DNA of 64,000 nucleotides from positions 30,982 to 94,981 of the forward strand of contig NW_025899976.1 in the NCBI RefSeq assembly GCF_022539505.1, given 5' to 3'. Source of the DNA: Lolium rigidum (taxonomy: Eukaryota > Streptophyta > Magnoliopsida > Poales > Poaceae). Position numbers and translations under genes: made by a program. Below, piece by piece: positions 47,001-58,237 of this stretch (the stretch's first letter is position 1; every line of letters starts with the position of its first letter). A model generated the notes under the pieces. The model was not told the origin of the DNA and ran no database searches. It worked only from the letters and a program-made list of their open reading frames with translations.

Positions 47001-47594
47001 ATGAACGGTGACATGTGACTTGAGTTTGAAAGGTGACTTTGACTTTGAATCACAACTGAGTTGTGGGAATGACACTAATGTTCCCACTTGAGTTAAGTTA
47101 GGCAAATGAGGAGTTTTTGTTTATTAACTGCTTATGAAATAAAACTGGCTTTATGCAAATAAACTTAGAGCTTAGAACCCCCTAACTATAGTTGATAGTA
47201 CTTACACTAGTTTTAGTTTGCGAGTACTTTAAGTACTCATGGCTGTGTCCCTGGCTATTCAAATGGCCAGACTATGAAGAGGAGCCCGAGTACCAGGATG
47301 AAGGACAGCAGGACGTCTACGACAACTAGGACTACTCCTGACGTCAACAGTTGCCCGTGGAACAGATGGACCACAACCGCTACTCCGCTTCCGCTATGTG
47401 TTTTGTAATTGGATCCTTAGATCCCCTATGTTGTATTAAGACTGGATCATGTGATCCTTTGTTGTAAGACGATTATGTGTTGTAATGAATGATGTGTTGT
47501 GATATCAATCTATTAGGTCTCACAAAAACAATATTCCTGGGATTGCGATGAATGGCATAATATGCATCTGGACTTAAAAATCCGGGTGTTGACA
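44006..47594 (+). mobile_element. Element O, 5' LTR
   Basis: From TGTAACATCCCAAATTTTC to CCGGGTGTTGACA, 3.59 kb, matching 49847-52543. Against that copy it lacks about 750 bp and has a 30-bp filler (44520-44549). TATA CTATAAAAG lies at 44892-44900. GC-rich frames around 44530-45200 repeat in the other LTR and are not taken as genes. Confidence 0.9.
44892..44900 (+). promoter_or_regulatory. TATA box, O 5' LTR
   Basis: CTATAAAAG, conserved at 51455-51463 in the 3' LTR. Confidence 0.7.
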
Positions 47595-47597
47595 AGT

Positions 47598-47610
47598 TGG
47601 TATCAGAGCC
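47598..47610 (+). other. Primer-binding site of O
   Basis: TGGTATCAGAGCC, an exact complement of the initiator tRNA-Met 3' end, three bases after the LTR. Confidence 0.88.
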
Positions 47611-47823
47611 ATTGTTGACCTTAGGAGACCCTAGTTAGACTGGACGTCTGAAAAACTTAGTTTCAAAACCAATGAAGTGAATATTTGTGAAAACTTATTC
47701 TCACTCTTATCCTTGAGATCTTTTTCAAATGATAAATTCATGCTCTACTTTTCCTTGAAATTTCTACATAAAAGTTTGCACACTGGATCACTTCTCTAAC
47801 TTACTCATCCTCATTGTTCATAG

Positions 47824-48298
47824 ATGGAGTACACTTGCAAGTCCTATCAGCTTGGCCACGGAGGAAACCTAATGTTCGAGAAGGATTTGAAGCAACTAGT
47901 GGAGTATTTAGGACGCCCGTATCCCGAGTTCTTCGGAATACCCCTCAACCATCCATCGGGAGGATCACCTCGGTGGGAAGTTACTGCAGATCTGAGAGGA
48001 AAGCTTGGAGCCCCAATATGGGAAACCATCTCGGTTTTACGTAACGGGAAACACTTGGAAGGATGGAATAGCCAAAGCCATGCGAGAAGCAATTGCCCGT
48101 CTGTGTGGACAAAATGAGAACAAGATCAAGAACACTCGCTTCTTCTACTACCCAAGACATGACCCCATGGGAAGACCAATAACCATGCCACCGCACCCGG
48201 AGATGAACTACTATGTCGCCTGCCTGGACTTCCTGCTGTACAAGACCCGCAAGGAGTTGGACAACGCTCGCGCCTTTCGTCAAGCACATTACCCCTGA
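47824..48298 (+). pseudogene. Unrecognised accessory frame of element O
   Basis: It starts at an ATG at 47824 (MEYTCKSYQLGHGG) and continues with LVEYLGRPYPEFFGIPLNHP. After one frameshift near 48020-48035 it goes on with TGNTWKDGIAKAMREAIARL, RFFYYPRHDPMGRP and LLYKTRKELDNARA to a stop at 48298. The total would be about 155 residues. It is not gag, protease or pol and precedes gag. The even spread of charged and aromatic residues across both pieces suggests a real folded protein. Function unknown. Confidence 0.55.
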
Positions 48299-48573
48299 AG
48301 ATGAAGAAACCACCATGAAGAGTAGTATCACTAAGTCACTTGAGTAGGTGTGAGTTTGTATCAGGACCCCCTTGTATCGTAGAGCGATGAATGGTTCTTA
48401 AAACCAACGGTGTGTTAGCTTTGTAATATGTGATGTTCGGTATGAATGAAAAAGTGTTGTTGTTTTTACCCCCTCAACACTACTCAAGTTTTCAAGTTTT
48501 GAACTTTTTGAACTTTAACTAAAACAAACCATAGAAATTTCCCTCTTATCTTATCATCTACCTCACTGTTCAG

Positions 48574-49769
48574 ATGGCCCCACCAACCCGCAGCACCAAC
48601 CAGGACGCAATGATGCAGATGCTGCAGATGATGATGGCAGACAGGGAAGCCGAGACAGCTGAACGCCAAGCCAATATCGCCCACTGCAGCAGATAGCACA
48701 GAACAATCAAGGCCATGGAAACCACGATCACCCTGGATCGAAGCTGAAGAACTTTCAGAACACCAACCCTCCCATGTTCAGCAAGACTTAGGAACCCCTA
48801 GATGCTGATGACTGGCTCCAGACAATGGAGAACAACCTAGAAGTTGTGGGAGTAGAAGCCGCAGAAAAAGTATTGTTTGCCACCCACTACCTGTCAGGAC
48901 CTGCCAGAGCCTGGTGGACAAGTGCCCGTGCAATGAATGCGGGACAAATGATGACCTGGGAAGACTTCAAGCTGATGTTTAGCAAGTACCATGTGCCACA
49001 AGGACTGATCAAGAAGATGAGAGACGAGTTCCGGGAACTCAAGCAAGGAAGAATGTCCGTGGTGGAATACCGCGACAGATTCCTCACTCTGTCAAGGTAC
49101 GCCCCGGATGAGACCGACACCAACGAGAAGAGGAAGGAAAGATTTCTGAACGGACTGCATGACGAGATGCAAACTGTGTTAGTGAACATTCCGTTCGCTG
49201 ACCTGGAAGCCCTTGTAGACTCAGCCATACAGATGGAAAGGAAACTGCACCAAGCCAACGAGAACCGCAAGAGAAGGATGATGAACCAGAATGGACCCCA
49301 CCATACCCAGAAGCACCGCAATCATTCCAATGGAGGATTTGCCCCAAGAAACAACAGGCCACCTGCTCAGACTTATCGCCCAAACTACACCAACAACAAC
49401 GGAGGACCCCCGAAGCCCGGAAACAGCCACAACAACAGCCACAATAACAACAACAACCACAACAGCAAAAACAACAATGGGAACAACAACACCAACACTG
49501 GCCCGAGGACTGGAAGCAATGCCATCCCCGTCACCCCAAAGGACAAGTCCACGATAACCTGCTATGAATGTGGAACTGTGGGGCATTACTCCAATGGGTG
49601 CCCTAAGAAACTGGCAAAGACAGCCTCCAATACTGCTGCACCTGCCCCGCAACAGCACCGCTTCGCCGCCAGAAGGAACCAGAACAACAACAACGGCCGT
49701 ATCTACCACCTGAATGCCACTAAAGCCCAGGAAGCACCCCAGGCCGTGCCAAGTATGTTTTCCTGTTAA
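48574..49769 (+). pseudogene. Element O gag with CCHC knuckle
   Basis: The likely start is at 48574 (MAPPTRSTNQDAMMQML). The N part is broken by a stop and a frameshift; from 48825 the frame is clean for 314 codons. The capsid part reads YLSGPARAWWTS, DFKLMFSKYHVPQGLI and VVEYRDRFLTLSRYAP, typical retrotransposon gag. Then an asparagine-rich linker (about 49390-49500) and the knuckle CYECGTVGHYSNGC. No protease or polymerase follows; the purine tract comes about 60 bp later. Confidence 0.88.
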
Positions 49770-49831
49770 TCAAATTGCTCAATCTCTCTTAGGAACCTAA
49801 CTTTTCTTAAAATCTCGGGACGAGATTTGTT

Positions 49832-49844
49832 TAAGGGGGAAGGG
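49832..49844 (+). other. Polypurine tract of O
   Basis: AAGGGGGAAGGG after AATCTCGGGACGAGATT, directly before the LTR start TGTAACATCCC. Confidence 0.85.
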
Positions 49845-49846
49845 TT

Positions 49847-52543
49847 TGTAACATCCCAAATTTTCAAACAAAGAAGAAAATGAATTTCCTTTTTCCAAAA
49901 ATGAGAACCAACAAAAACTTTTATTACAAATGATGCTATGCATAGTGCTCACACCCAATACTTGTGCTATTGCCATGATTGTTTGTTTATTACTTTGAAC
50001 ATATTTCCAAAACCCTAAACCCTAACCTTCTCAAAACCAAATAGGTCAAATATGAAGAAACTAAAATGAAATAAAAAGACATATGTGGGCATATAGTCCT
50101 AGTATGCAAATCTTGACTAATACCCTTCTTACTTTTCTAAATAATGGTGAACCATTGTTAGACCCCACTAAACCCTAAACCTCACCCCTCTTCTCACCAT
50201 CCATTGTAAGCCAAAAATCAAAAGAAATGAAATTAAATAAGAAAAGGGCCTATGTGCCTATGGCTATTTTTGGTAAAACTTGAACCTAGACCATCTTGGC
50301 TTGCCCCATTGGTTGGAGATGGTTACTGAACACTTATAAACACTTTTGGAATCAAAGAAACTCAAATCCAATCAAATTTGAAATCAAAATGAGCTCACAT
50401 GCACTAATGGTCAAAATTGACAATTTTAGCCTGATGCCCTCTTTGAGCCTCTGTTTTGAGAGATTCTTAAACCAAACAATGCCAACTCTTTGAACCTCAT
50501 CCAAGATAACATCAAGGTGAACAACTTCGCTCAAAACAACCCCTGCAAATTCTTGCTCAAATTCAAATGGTGATCAAGCAAAGTAGAGACTTTGAATCAG
50601 ATTCAAGATGCTATGCATTTTGAGATTTTGCAAACCAACCCCAATTTGACCCCCACCACCACCAATAGACTTCAAATATTATATGTTTGCAACCCACCAA
50701 AATTCAATCAAAATTTCAAAAATATTTGTCTTGCGGCCATTTCATCAAGCACCTGGTGTGCAATAATCTGGAATTTGAACACATGCTAAAACCCATTGGA
50801 TCTTGGGCTAAACCAGGGACCATTTGTGATCATCACAACCATGGCACCTCCTCTGCATCAGACCATGCCCTTTTTCACTGATAAAAGTGAAGCCATGATC
50901 AAAATTTCCACCATGCCGAGCTCAAGGACACCACCATGCCACTCATTTTCTCCACCCCTCTCTGGTCCCTTTCACCATGTCAGCGAGCACACCCACACTC
51001 CCTCACGCACGCTCGTACCCTCCCTGGCCAGAGACGCGCACGGCATTGGCCAAACAACGCGCGCCCAGACACGCCCATGCCGGCCACGTCGCGCCAGAGC
51101 GTGCACTGGCACGTCTCTGGACACGACAGAACGCCTGCTCGCCTCGCTGCGTCGATGCTCCCCTCGCCTTCTCCTCTCGCACGTGCCATCACCGCACCAC
51201 CAGCTACACGCTAGACATGCTCGAATGCACGCGGAGGCACCGTCACCGTCGTCCTCTTCAAGCTTTTGCCGCCAGTACCCGCCGCAGACGTGGAAGCTAC
51301 CCGAGCCGTCCCCTCCTCCCTTTCCTGCGCCAGTACACTCCTTAGCTTCGCCTAGACGTCGCCTACCCCCTGCGCACCTCGCCTTGCCTCTTCGCGCCTC
51401 AGAGACGCCGCGCCACCGTCGACCTTGCCCGCACCCCACGGCCACCTCTCAACCCTATAAAAGGAGAGCACCCGCGCCTCCAATCCTCACACCATCTTGC
51501 TCCCCACTCATCTCACGTCCTCCTCAACCTCTTCCCCTCCTCAATTAGCCACCATTTCGCCGGAATTTGGTCGGAGTCCGCCGCGCCAGTAGCTCATCGA
51601 CGTCGTCGATTTCGGCCACCTCCTCTCCTCCCACGACCACCACTCGCTTCCTCGTCCTCGACAACACCGCCGCGCACCCTCGCCGAGCCTCGCCGAACCC
51701 TGGTTAGCTCTCCCACCCCCTAGGCTCGCCGCCAGCACGTCGGATCTCGCCGGAGACGACGACCTCCCTGAGCCACTGGATCCTCTTTTAATCTAACGGC
51801 CCGCAGCGCTGCGTACCGCTTCGACGTTTAAAACACACTGACGCGTAGGCCCCACATGTCAGGCGGCCCACTGAGCGCTGAAGCGTTACTGGGCTGGCCC
51901 GTTTATTTTCCCGCGCAGGCCCACGAATTCGAATTTTGTTTAATTCATGTGATTCAAATTACTCTGCTGATGCTGTTTTTAAATTCAAGTAGTTTCAAAT
52001 CCACTGCACCAAATTTGACAAATTTTATATTGTCGGAAAGGCCATGAAATGGTCCATCCAATCCCATTGGATTCAAACCAAGATCTCTTGTAGAATTTGA
52101 ATAGTAAAAATAACAGGTCAGAGAGTTTTCAGAGTTCAAATAAATTTAGAAAATCAACCATAATGAATTTTGAGGTGATTCCACTTCTCATAATTCACAT
52201 TTCAAAAACTCTAATTGTTTATGCGAAAATATGATATGGGTACTGTGTGTGATCATGGGCTAGAATCAAAAATTGGCTATGTAGTCAATACTAGCCCATT
52301 TAAATTATTTTCAAACTTAGGATTTTAAATCTATGAGGTGTAGCACATCATTTAAATCATCTTCCCAAGAGGTATAAAGTAATGTGATGACCTTAGTTGC
52401 ATGGTCTCATAATGGCTCACTTGAGGATATTAAATCAAATAGGATTTAAATTGCATGAGGTATGGAACCTCATTTAAATCATGTTTCCCAAATGATAAGT
52501 GTGAAGTGTTGAACTTGGTCAACATAATCTCATACTTGGAATT
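49847..52543 (+). mobile_element. Element O, 3' LTR, interrupted by H
   Basis: Contains the ~750 bp (50360-51109) missing from the 5' LTR, so the full LTR would be about 4.3 kb. It breaks after ACTTGGAATT, equivalent to position ~45980 in the other copy. The remaining ~1.6 kb is beyond the window or lost. Confidence 0.88.
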
Positions 52544-54238
52544 TGTAATGTCCCAGGTTTAGAGACGATCGAGGGGTAGATTTTAGAAAGGGATGTGCAT
52601 TGCATTGCAAATTCTGGGGAAATTTCGCGCTTTTAAACAAAAACTGCATCGAAGGGGGACAAGTTTCTCTCTCGACACCTTACAGGGTTAGGGTTTCGAG
52701 AGTGCGATAAACCTGTTCCTTATTCAACTAAACTAGGGTTTTGAGTTGAGAGGGGAGAGTTGGAATCACCAACTTAAGTTGCATGATTGAATTCTAAATT
52801 AAGTTGTATGATTGAATTCAAACCAAATTTGAATTTGAATTTCAAATTCAAACATCAAGTTAATATCTCATAATTCAAACTTGAGATAATTTAATAAACA
52901 ATCTTAAATAATCAAAATATAAATAGAACAATTAATATCTAAAGCTCAATAGAGAAAAATTGGAGCTTTATTGATAAACACACATAATACATTGTCTTTT
53001 ACAATATCCAGAAATAAAATATGAACATTACAACATATTACAAGAATTGGACAAAAATAGAAAAAGAAAAGAAAAGGAAAATTACAAATCAAGGATCTGT
53101 CCTAACACTACAAGATCAACTTCATTTATTCTTGTACTTGATGATCTTCATGATCATTGGAGCAACAGATTGATCCCTGCACATAATCACAACAAAAGAA
53201 GAGTTATGCCAAGTGGCATAGCCACTTGGCAGGTTAGAAACAAAGGAAATTGAGCAGATATGATCAACTCTGCCGAGCTGATCCTCTCAATGTCCCAAGT
53301 GCAAAGTATCTGGTAGACACACACACACAGCCTGCTCACAAGGCTGTGTGCATGCAGCACACATACAGGGTGAGTCAACCAAAGGGAAAGGTGGAGCTGT
53401 CGACCAGGGGAGCAAGAGCCAACCATATAAAAACTTTTCCACCACAAACCCTAGCTCATTCATCGACCAAGCAGCAGGGTAAGTCACCAGGCACCAAGAA
53501 CAGCCAAGAACACCAAGAACAGGTGAACAGCTAGAGCTGTCTCATCTATTCACAATCACCAGAAATTAAACCAAGACCTCAAGCTTGCTAGGAGGAGCAG
53601 GACAAGCAAAAGACCACCAGAAGCAAAACCTCTACACCAACACCAAAATTTCTAGGAGCTGGAGTGAGGTATACCAAGCATCATGAACAAACCAGATGGT
53701 TTTGTTCATAAATAAGCATATGCATCTATCACACGTAATCAAAGGGGTGTGATACCCATGTCGTGTCATCATCTGGCTACTAAGCCATATGGTGCAAGCA
53801 AGAGTAGTGAGGCCACTGGTAAATCATCTAAAGGGAACAACAGCTATGACACTCAATGCATAACTGGAGGAATCCAGCAAGAGATGAGAGCACAAGCTAG
53901 CCTAGATACACACTTAGCACCTACAGCTATTCAGGCCATCAGACTTAGACAAATCATTGTCTATTTTGATTTCAACATCAAGAGCTACTGGCAATCCAAT
54001 AAATGGATCACCCAGAAAGCATTTGGTGAGCCACAGCAAGCCAACAAGAGGGGAGCTACCCTGGGGCAGCATATGACTACTGCCATGGTCACCTCAAACC
54101 CTAAAACAGCCAAACCATCAAGCCAAGCACAAATATCATCACCCAGAATGGGTTCAAAGTGGAGCTAGGGTCCCCAACTAATGTTGGCATCCCTCTAGCT
54201 CAATTAAACAAATTATAAGATTCATCACTGCAAGCAGT
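52544..54238 (+). mobile_element. Element H, probable LTR of another Ty3 element
   Basis: It starts TGTAATGTCCCAGG inside the O LTR, the usual look of a grass Ty3 LTR. A TATA-like CATATAAAAAC lies at about 53423-53433, then a CAAACCCTAGC-type start region and a GGTAAGTC donor-like site near 53479. The 139-codon frame at 53749-54168 has no known motif. No second LTR or end is visible; G begins at 54239. Element class uncertain. Confidence 0.5.
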
Positions 54239-54457
54239 TGTTATCACCAGAATTTGACCGAGTCAGAGGTGGGCCGCGATCGAGATGGACGTGAAGAAAT
54301 ATATATATATGTAGAAGAAGTATGTGGATCGGCCTTTTATACCAAGTTGGGCTTAGTTGCCCGTGTATCTGTAACATATTAGATCGTATCTTAGTTTAGA
54401 GATAGAATCTTACTCGTGCACGGTTTAGTGCACGCCCACATTAGAAAGTCCGCTGGA

Positions 54458-54466
54458 CTATAAATA
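54458..54466 (+). promoter_or_regulatory. TATA box, G 5' LTR
   Basis: CTATAAATA; conserved at 60475-60483. The hairpins below start about 75-80 nt after the expected transcript start. Confidence 0.75.
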
Positions 54467-54570
54467 TGTACCTAGGGTTTATGGAATAAAACAACCAACG
54501 TTCAACCACAAACAAATCTCGGCGCATCGCCAACCCCTTCGTCTCGAGGGTTTCTACCGGTAAGCATCAT

Positions 54571-54605
54571 GTCTGCCTAGATCGCATCTTGCGATCTAGG
54601 CAGAC
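54571..54605 (+). other. Perfect 16-bp hairpin, TCT loop (G leader)
   Basis: Arms GTCTGCCTAGATCGCA and TGCGATCTAGGCAGAC around TCT. In the 3' LTR (60588-60620) both outer arm ends differ, yet pairing is still perfect over 15 bp. Confidence 0.9.
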
Positions 54606-54627
54606 AAGCCTGCCTACGTTGTTCATG

Positions 54628-54665
54628 CGTTGCTCGTACCGAAGCCTTTTTGATGGCGAGCAACG
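54628..54665 (+). other. 9-bp hairpin with 20-nt loop (G leader)
   Basis: CGTTGCTCG pairs with CGAGCAACG. The right arm can also pair, via CAACGTAG, with CTACGTTG at about 54614-54621, giving two competing folds. Confidence 0.75.
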
Positions 54666-54741
54666 TAGTTATCTTAGACATGTTAGGGTTAGCATTGTTC
54701 TTCATGTTACATGCTTTCGTAGTGCAACCCTTGCATGTCTA

Positions 54742-54776
54742 GCCGCCCTTACGCCTATCTTAGGCGTAGGGGCGGC
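54742..54776 (+). other. 16-bp hairpin, TCT loop, one G-U pair (G leader)
   Basis: GCCGCCCTTACGCCTA and TAGGCGTAGGGGCGGC around TCT. Present at 60759-60793, and in element P (61472-61506) with a paired G-C to A-U change. Confidence 0.88.
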
Positions 54777-55097
54777 ACCCCGCTTGATCGTAGTTTAGTA
54801 GATCTGATCCGTTACGATTGCTCCTTGTTCTACAAGGATTAGTTTAATATCCGCAATAGTTAGGCCTTACGATGGGGGAGGATCCAGCGGCACGTAGGGT
54901 GTCGTTCGTTGGCCCTAAGCGGGATGTTCCGAGGATCAACCTCGTGTTGGTTTTTAGGCCTTGCTTAGGATCGGCTTACGATCACCGTGCGTGGCCGCGA
55001 GGCCCAACTCTGGAGTAGGACGATCCGATTATGCGGTGAAACCCCACATCGTCGTAGATCTCATTAGCTTTACCATGATCAAGCGGGACCACCATAT

Positions 55098-55150
55098 ATT
55101 CGGACACCTCGTCCGAATCATGGGTGGATCGGCTCTTTGAGCCGATTCAC
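55098..55150 (+). other. Two adjacent hairpins (G leader)
   Basis: ATTCGGAC/GTCCGAAT around ACCTC (8 bp), then GTGGATCGGCTC/GAGCCGATTCAC around TTT (12 bp with one wobble). Confidence 0.82.
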
Positions 55151-55413
55151 GGGATAACCTCGAGAGCCGATCGAGGCTCGTATTTAACGTTTACGTGTGT
55201 GCCCCGCAGAAACTAAGCGAGGCATCATCCACACCTTCCCGACCAGGTATAGGTCGGGTGGCACGCCCTTGTGATAAACATCGGTGCGTGCGACCAGAAG
55301 GCTTTGCGGGCCGTCGCTCAGAGGGACTAGGGCCAGCCGCAACCCTAGTTGTTCCCGGCTCTACGGTGTTGCCCGTCTCTGCCCGCCAGTGGGTTTCTGA
55401 CGTCAACACATTC

Positions 55414-55431
55414 TGGCACGCCCGGTGGGAC
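55414..55431 (+). other. Primer-binding site of G
   Basis: TGGCACGCCCGGTGGGAC lies five bases after the LTR. It is not the Met-tRNA type; related grass elements use a similar GGCGCGCCCGG site. I did not identify the tRNA. Confidence 0.65.
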
Positions 55432-55469
55432 GACCTTCAACATCCACCACGTCGCCATCTACATCCGAG

Positions 55470-55958
55470 ATGGCGGAAAGCACTCCGGTCAAGTACGAGG
55501 ACCTACCTGATGACCTCAAGAAGAAGCACGACGAAATCAGGGCGGTTCTCGAAGCCGAACTCATCGGCTCCTTCCACCGAACCCGCTCCCATGGCGTCAG
55601 GTGGAAGGGTTTCACACCTGAAGGCGCACTCGATGGAGTGGACTTGTCCGCCCCGTCAGAAGAACGCACCAGGTCGCTGCGGCAGGAGATCAACTACATG
55701 GTGGCTCATTCGCCGCACCGCCACTCGAGAGCTCCGGTGAACACCTTGGAGCGTGTCGCTCTGCGCGTCGTCCAGGAGATCATGAGTCACCGGTACTCCC
55801 CGTCGGGACCGGCTCTGGGTACTTTCAAAGGAGAGATGCCGCTCCAGCCCCAGCCGTTCGCATGGACAGCACCGGAACTGCCGAACTCATCGGCATACGT
55901 CGTCTACAAGATTGGTGGTGATCCTAGTGACTACCAATTCCTGCTCCGAGCCACCTAA
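55470..55958 (+). pseudogene. Element G gag, N-terminal part
   Basis: It starts MAESTPVKYEDLPDDLKKK, within a good context, and reads 163 codons through WKGFTPEGALDGVDL, MVAHSPHRHSRAPVNTLERV and AYVVYKIGGDPSDYQFL before a frameshift. The continuation (PPKEVPHGYACAYV) lies in the next frame at 55945-56100. The role is presumably matrix/capsid; the N-part is specific to this family and has no known fold. Confidence 0.8.
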
Positions 55959-56183
55959 GGAGGTCCCGCACGGATACGCGTGCGCATACGTGCGCGACGA
56001 GCAACGCCTTGGCACTCTCGAACCAGGCTGCAACAACGGCGGCCTCCGGAACGGCAGGAGGAACGTCGGGAGCCGATCCCGAGAAGCGGCCGTGGCCGGC
56101 TAAGTACGCCACCCCGACAAACCTCCAAAGCCCAGCTCCTGCAGTTGGCTTAGAACCGAAAAAACAAGCATGGCTGGTTAAGT

Positions 56184-56819
56184 ATGCCACCCCGGCGAAT
56201 CTTCGGTGGTTCGACACCTTCGACCATCTCGGCGGATCAGATTTGTGCAATTCCGAAAGATCGGTTCGGCATGATGCCGAAAAGAAAGGCGTTCGGCTAC
56301 ACCAAGCCGTACCCCAACAGCTACGAACCGATCCCGCTGCCACCTAAATATCGGCTCCCGGACTTCACAAAGTTCAGTGGATCAGACGGGTCCAGCTCCA
56401 TCGAGCATGTGAGCCGATATTTGGCACAGCTGGGCACGATCTCAGCATCAGATGAGTTGCGCGTGAGGTTCTTCTCACAGTCCCTCACAGGATCGGCTTT
56501 CGGGTGGTACACATCGCTACCACCGAACTCCATCCAGACTTGGAAGCAGTTGGAAGAGCAGTTCCATGAACAGTACCACTCAGAGGCTTCCGAGTCTAGC
56601 ATTGCCGATCTAGCACAACTACGTCAGAAGCGCGGAGAAACTGTGACAGAATACATCCAGCGCTTCAGGAATCTTAGGAACCGATGCTTTTCGGTTCGTA
56701 TAAATGAGAAGGAAGCAGTCGAGTTGGCGGTAGCAGGCCTTGCAACACAGCTCAAGGACACGGCCTCCCAAGCAGATTATCCTCGCCGGCGCACATGGTT
56801 CGAAACTTTCAGCATATGA
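56184..56819 (+). pseudogene. Element G gag, capsid part
   Basis: Reads DRFGMMPKRKAFGYTKPYPN, PLPPKYRLPDFTKFSGSDGS, then RFFSQSLTGSAFGWYTSLPP, WKQLEEQFHEQYH and RQKRGETVTEYIQRFRNLRN, a standard Retrotrans_gag capsid pattern. It breaks by frameshift near 56790 after AVAGLATQLKD. Confidence 0.87.
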
Positions 56820-57199
56820 ACAGCGCCACCCGGACCCGTACCAAGACAAGTTCAAGCGTGCAGTGGCCCCGGTCGATGCGGAGGGAGACGAAGTTCCTGC
56901 GGGAGACCAAGAAGTAGCAGTAGGCTGAGTGGACTCGGGGAGGAACCCCGTGTCCCGCAAGTGGGTAAAGCCACCGAGCCCGCCCGGGGATTTGATTTTG
57001 ACGTGACCAAGACCGAGCAAATCTTCGACCTCCTACTCAAGGAAAAGCAGTTGAAGATACCTCGAAGGTCTCAAGTTCCCCACGGCGCAAGAGCTGAATG
57101 GAAAGCCATACCGCAAATGGCATAACTCGCTCTCCCATGCCACCAACGACCGCAGGGTGTGGCGTCGCACATCCAAGCGGCGATAGAGAACGGGCGTCT

Positions 57200-58237
57200 A
57201 ATTTTCAACCAAGTACGCCATGAAGGTCGACACACACCCCTTCCCCGCCGTAAACATGGTGGAGTATGCTTGCCATGCAGGGTGCCAGCCGGGTTTCCTG
57301 TGCAATATCAACATGGTAGATCTTGGACACCACGCTGGCAAGGATGGAGATGAGGGCAGCTACTCTCATAGCAAAGATACAGAGGAAGCCACTCCACGCG
57401 ATCGGCTCCGCCAAGACGGCAAGCGCTACGTAACAGAGGGAGAAGTGAAGAACATAAGATATCAGCGACCTCTCTCTGATCACCTCCTCAACAAGTATGT
57501 GGGTCAGTACGACCAACACCGGCGGTCCAGCGATGATGATGAAAGAGTTCGTCTGGCCAGAGAAGCCAGAAGACATCGTCGGCATAATCGCGATGAGGAG
57601 GAGCACGAGCGTTGTGCCAAGGGAAAGGCAAGGGAGCAAGGCGACGAGGACAGTACATCGGAATTGTCCCTTCTTCGAGCACCGCCGGGATTCGGGAATG
57701 AGCCGATTGCCAACAATCGGCAATTGCCCGAATGCAACCGGAAGAAGAAGGAGGCAGCCAACGTGTCCGTGTTCGAGCGCTTGGGACCTCTCCCGCCACG
57801 AGCAAACGAGCCGAGTCCCCTCGGTTGGAAGATCTCGAAGATTCGGAAGACGAGGGAGAAGAAGAAGACAGTACCATCGGCCAAGGTGGTGCCCCGACGG
57901 ACTCAGCCTGTTCCCGAAACGCAGGGTTCAACGATTGCGCGGCCCGGAAAAAGCCGAGAGGTTATACTTGCATACATTGAGGAAGGCAAGGCCCGATCCG
58001 GCCGCAAAGGTTCAGCGAACCCTGGATGAAGAGGGTCGTCCACGGAAAATGGAGTGGCGCCCCAAGCAAAGGAAAGCCGATGATGAAGCATCGGCTGGCA
58101 CAAACATGGTGCTCGTTCTTCCGGCAGAGCTTAGCGCCCCACGATCACACGATGCATTCAAGGTGGGCGACAACAAGCGCACCAACATGATAAAGTCAGA
58201 GATTGGGCTGGCCTTATCTACCGGCCTGAACGAGTAG
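57200..58237 (+). pseudogene. Element G gag, C-terminal part
   Basis: Two overlapping frames (57220-58029 and 57497-58237) together cover the gag C region: VDTHPFPAVNMVEY, RYVTEGEVKNIRYQRPLSDH, Arg/Asp/Glu-rich segments, NVSVFERLGPLPP and, near the end, AGTNMVLVLPAELSAP and LSTGLNE before a stop. A Cys/His cluster (CPFFEHRRDSG and PECNRKKK in separate frames) may be a broken zinc motif. Pol should follow but does not. Confidence 0.75.

Larger units (their letters stand above)
54239..55408 (+). mobile_element. Element G, 5' LTR
   Basis: Contains TATA CTATAAATA at 54458-54466, AATAAA just after 54482, and a cluster of hairpins from 54571 to 55150. It matches 60256-61428 closely. Confidence 0.93.

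Noticed and set aside
53749..54168. 139-codon frame in element H
   Set aside because: Gln/Ser/Thr-rich with no motif and no second copy to test it; left as non-coding.
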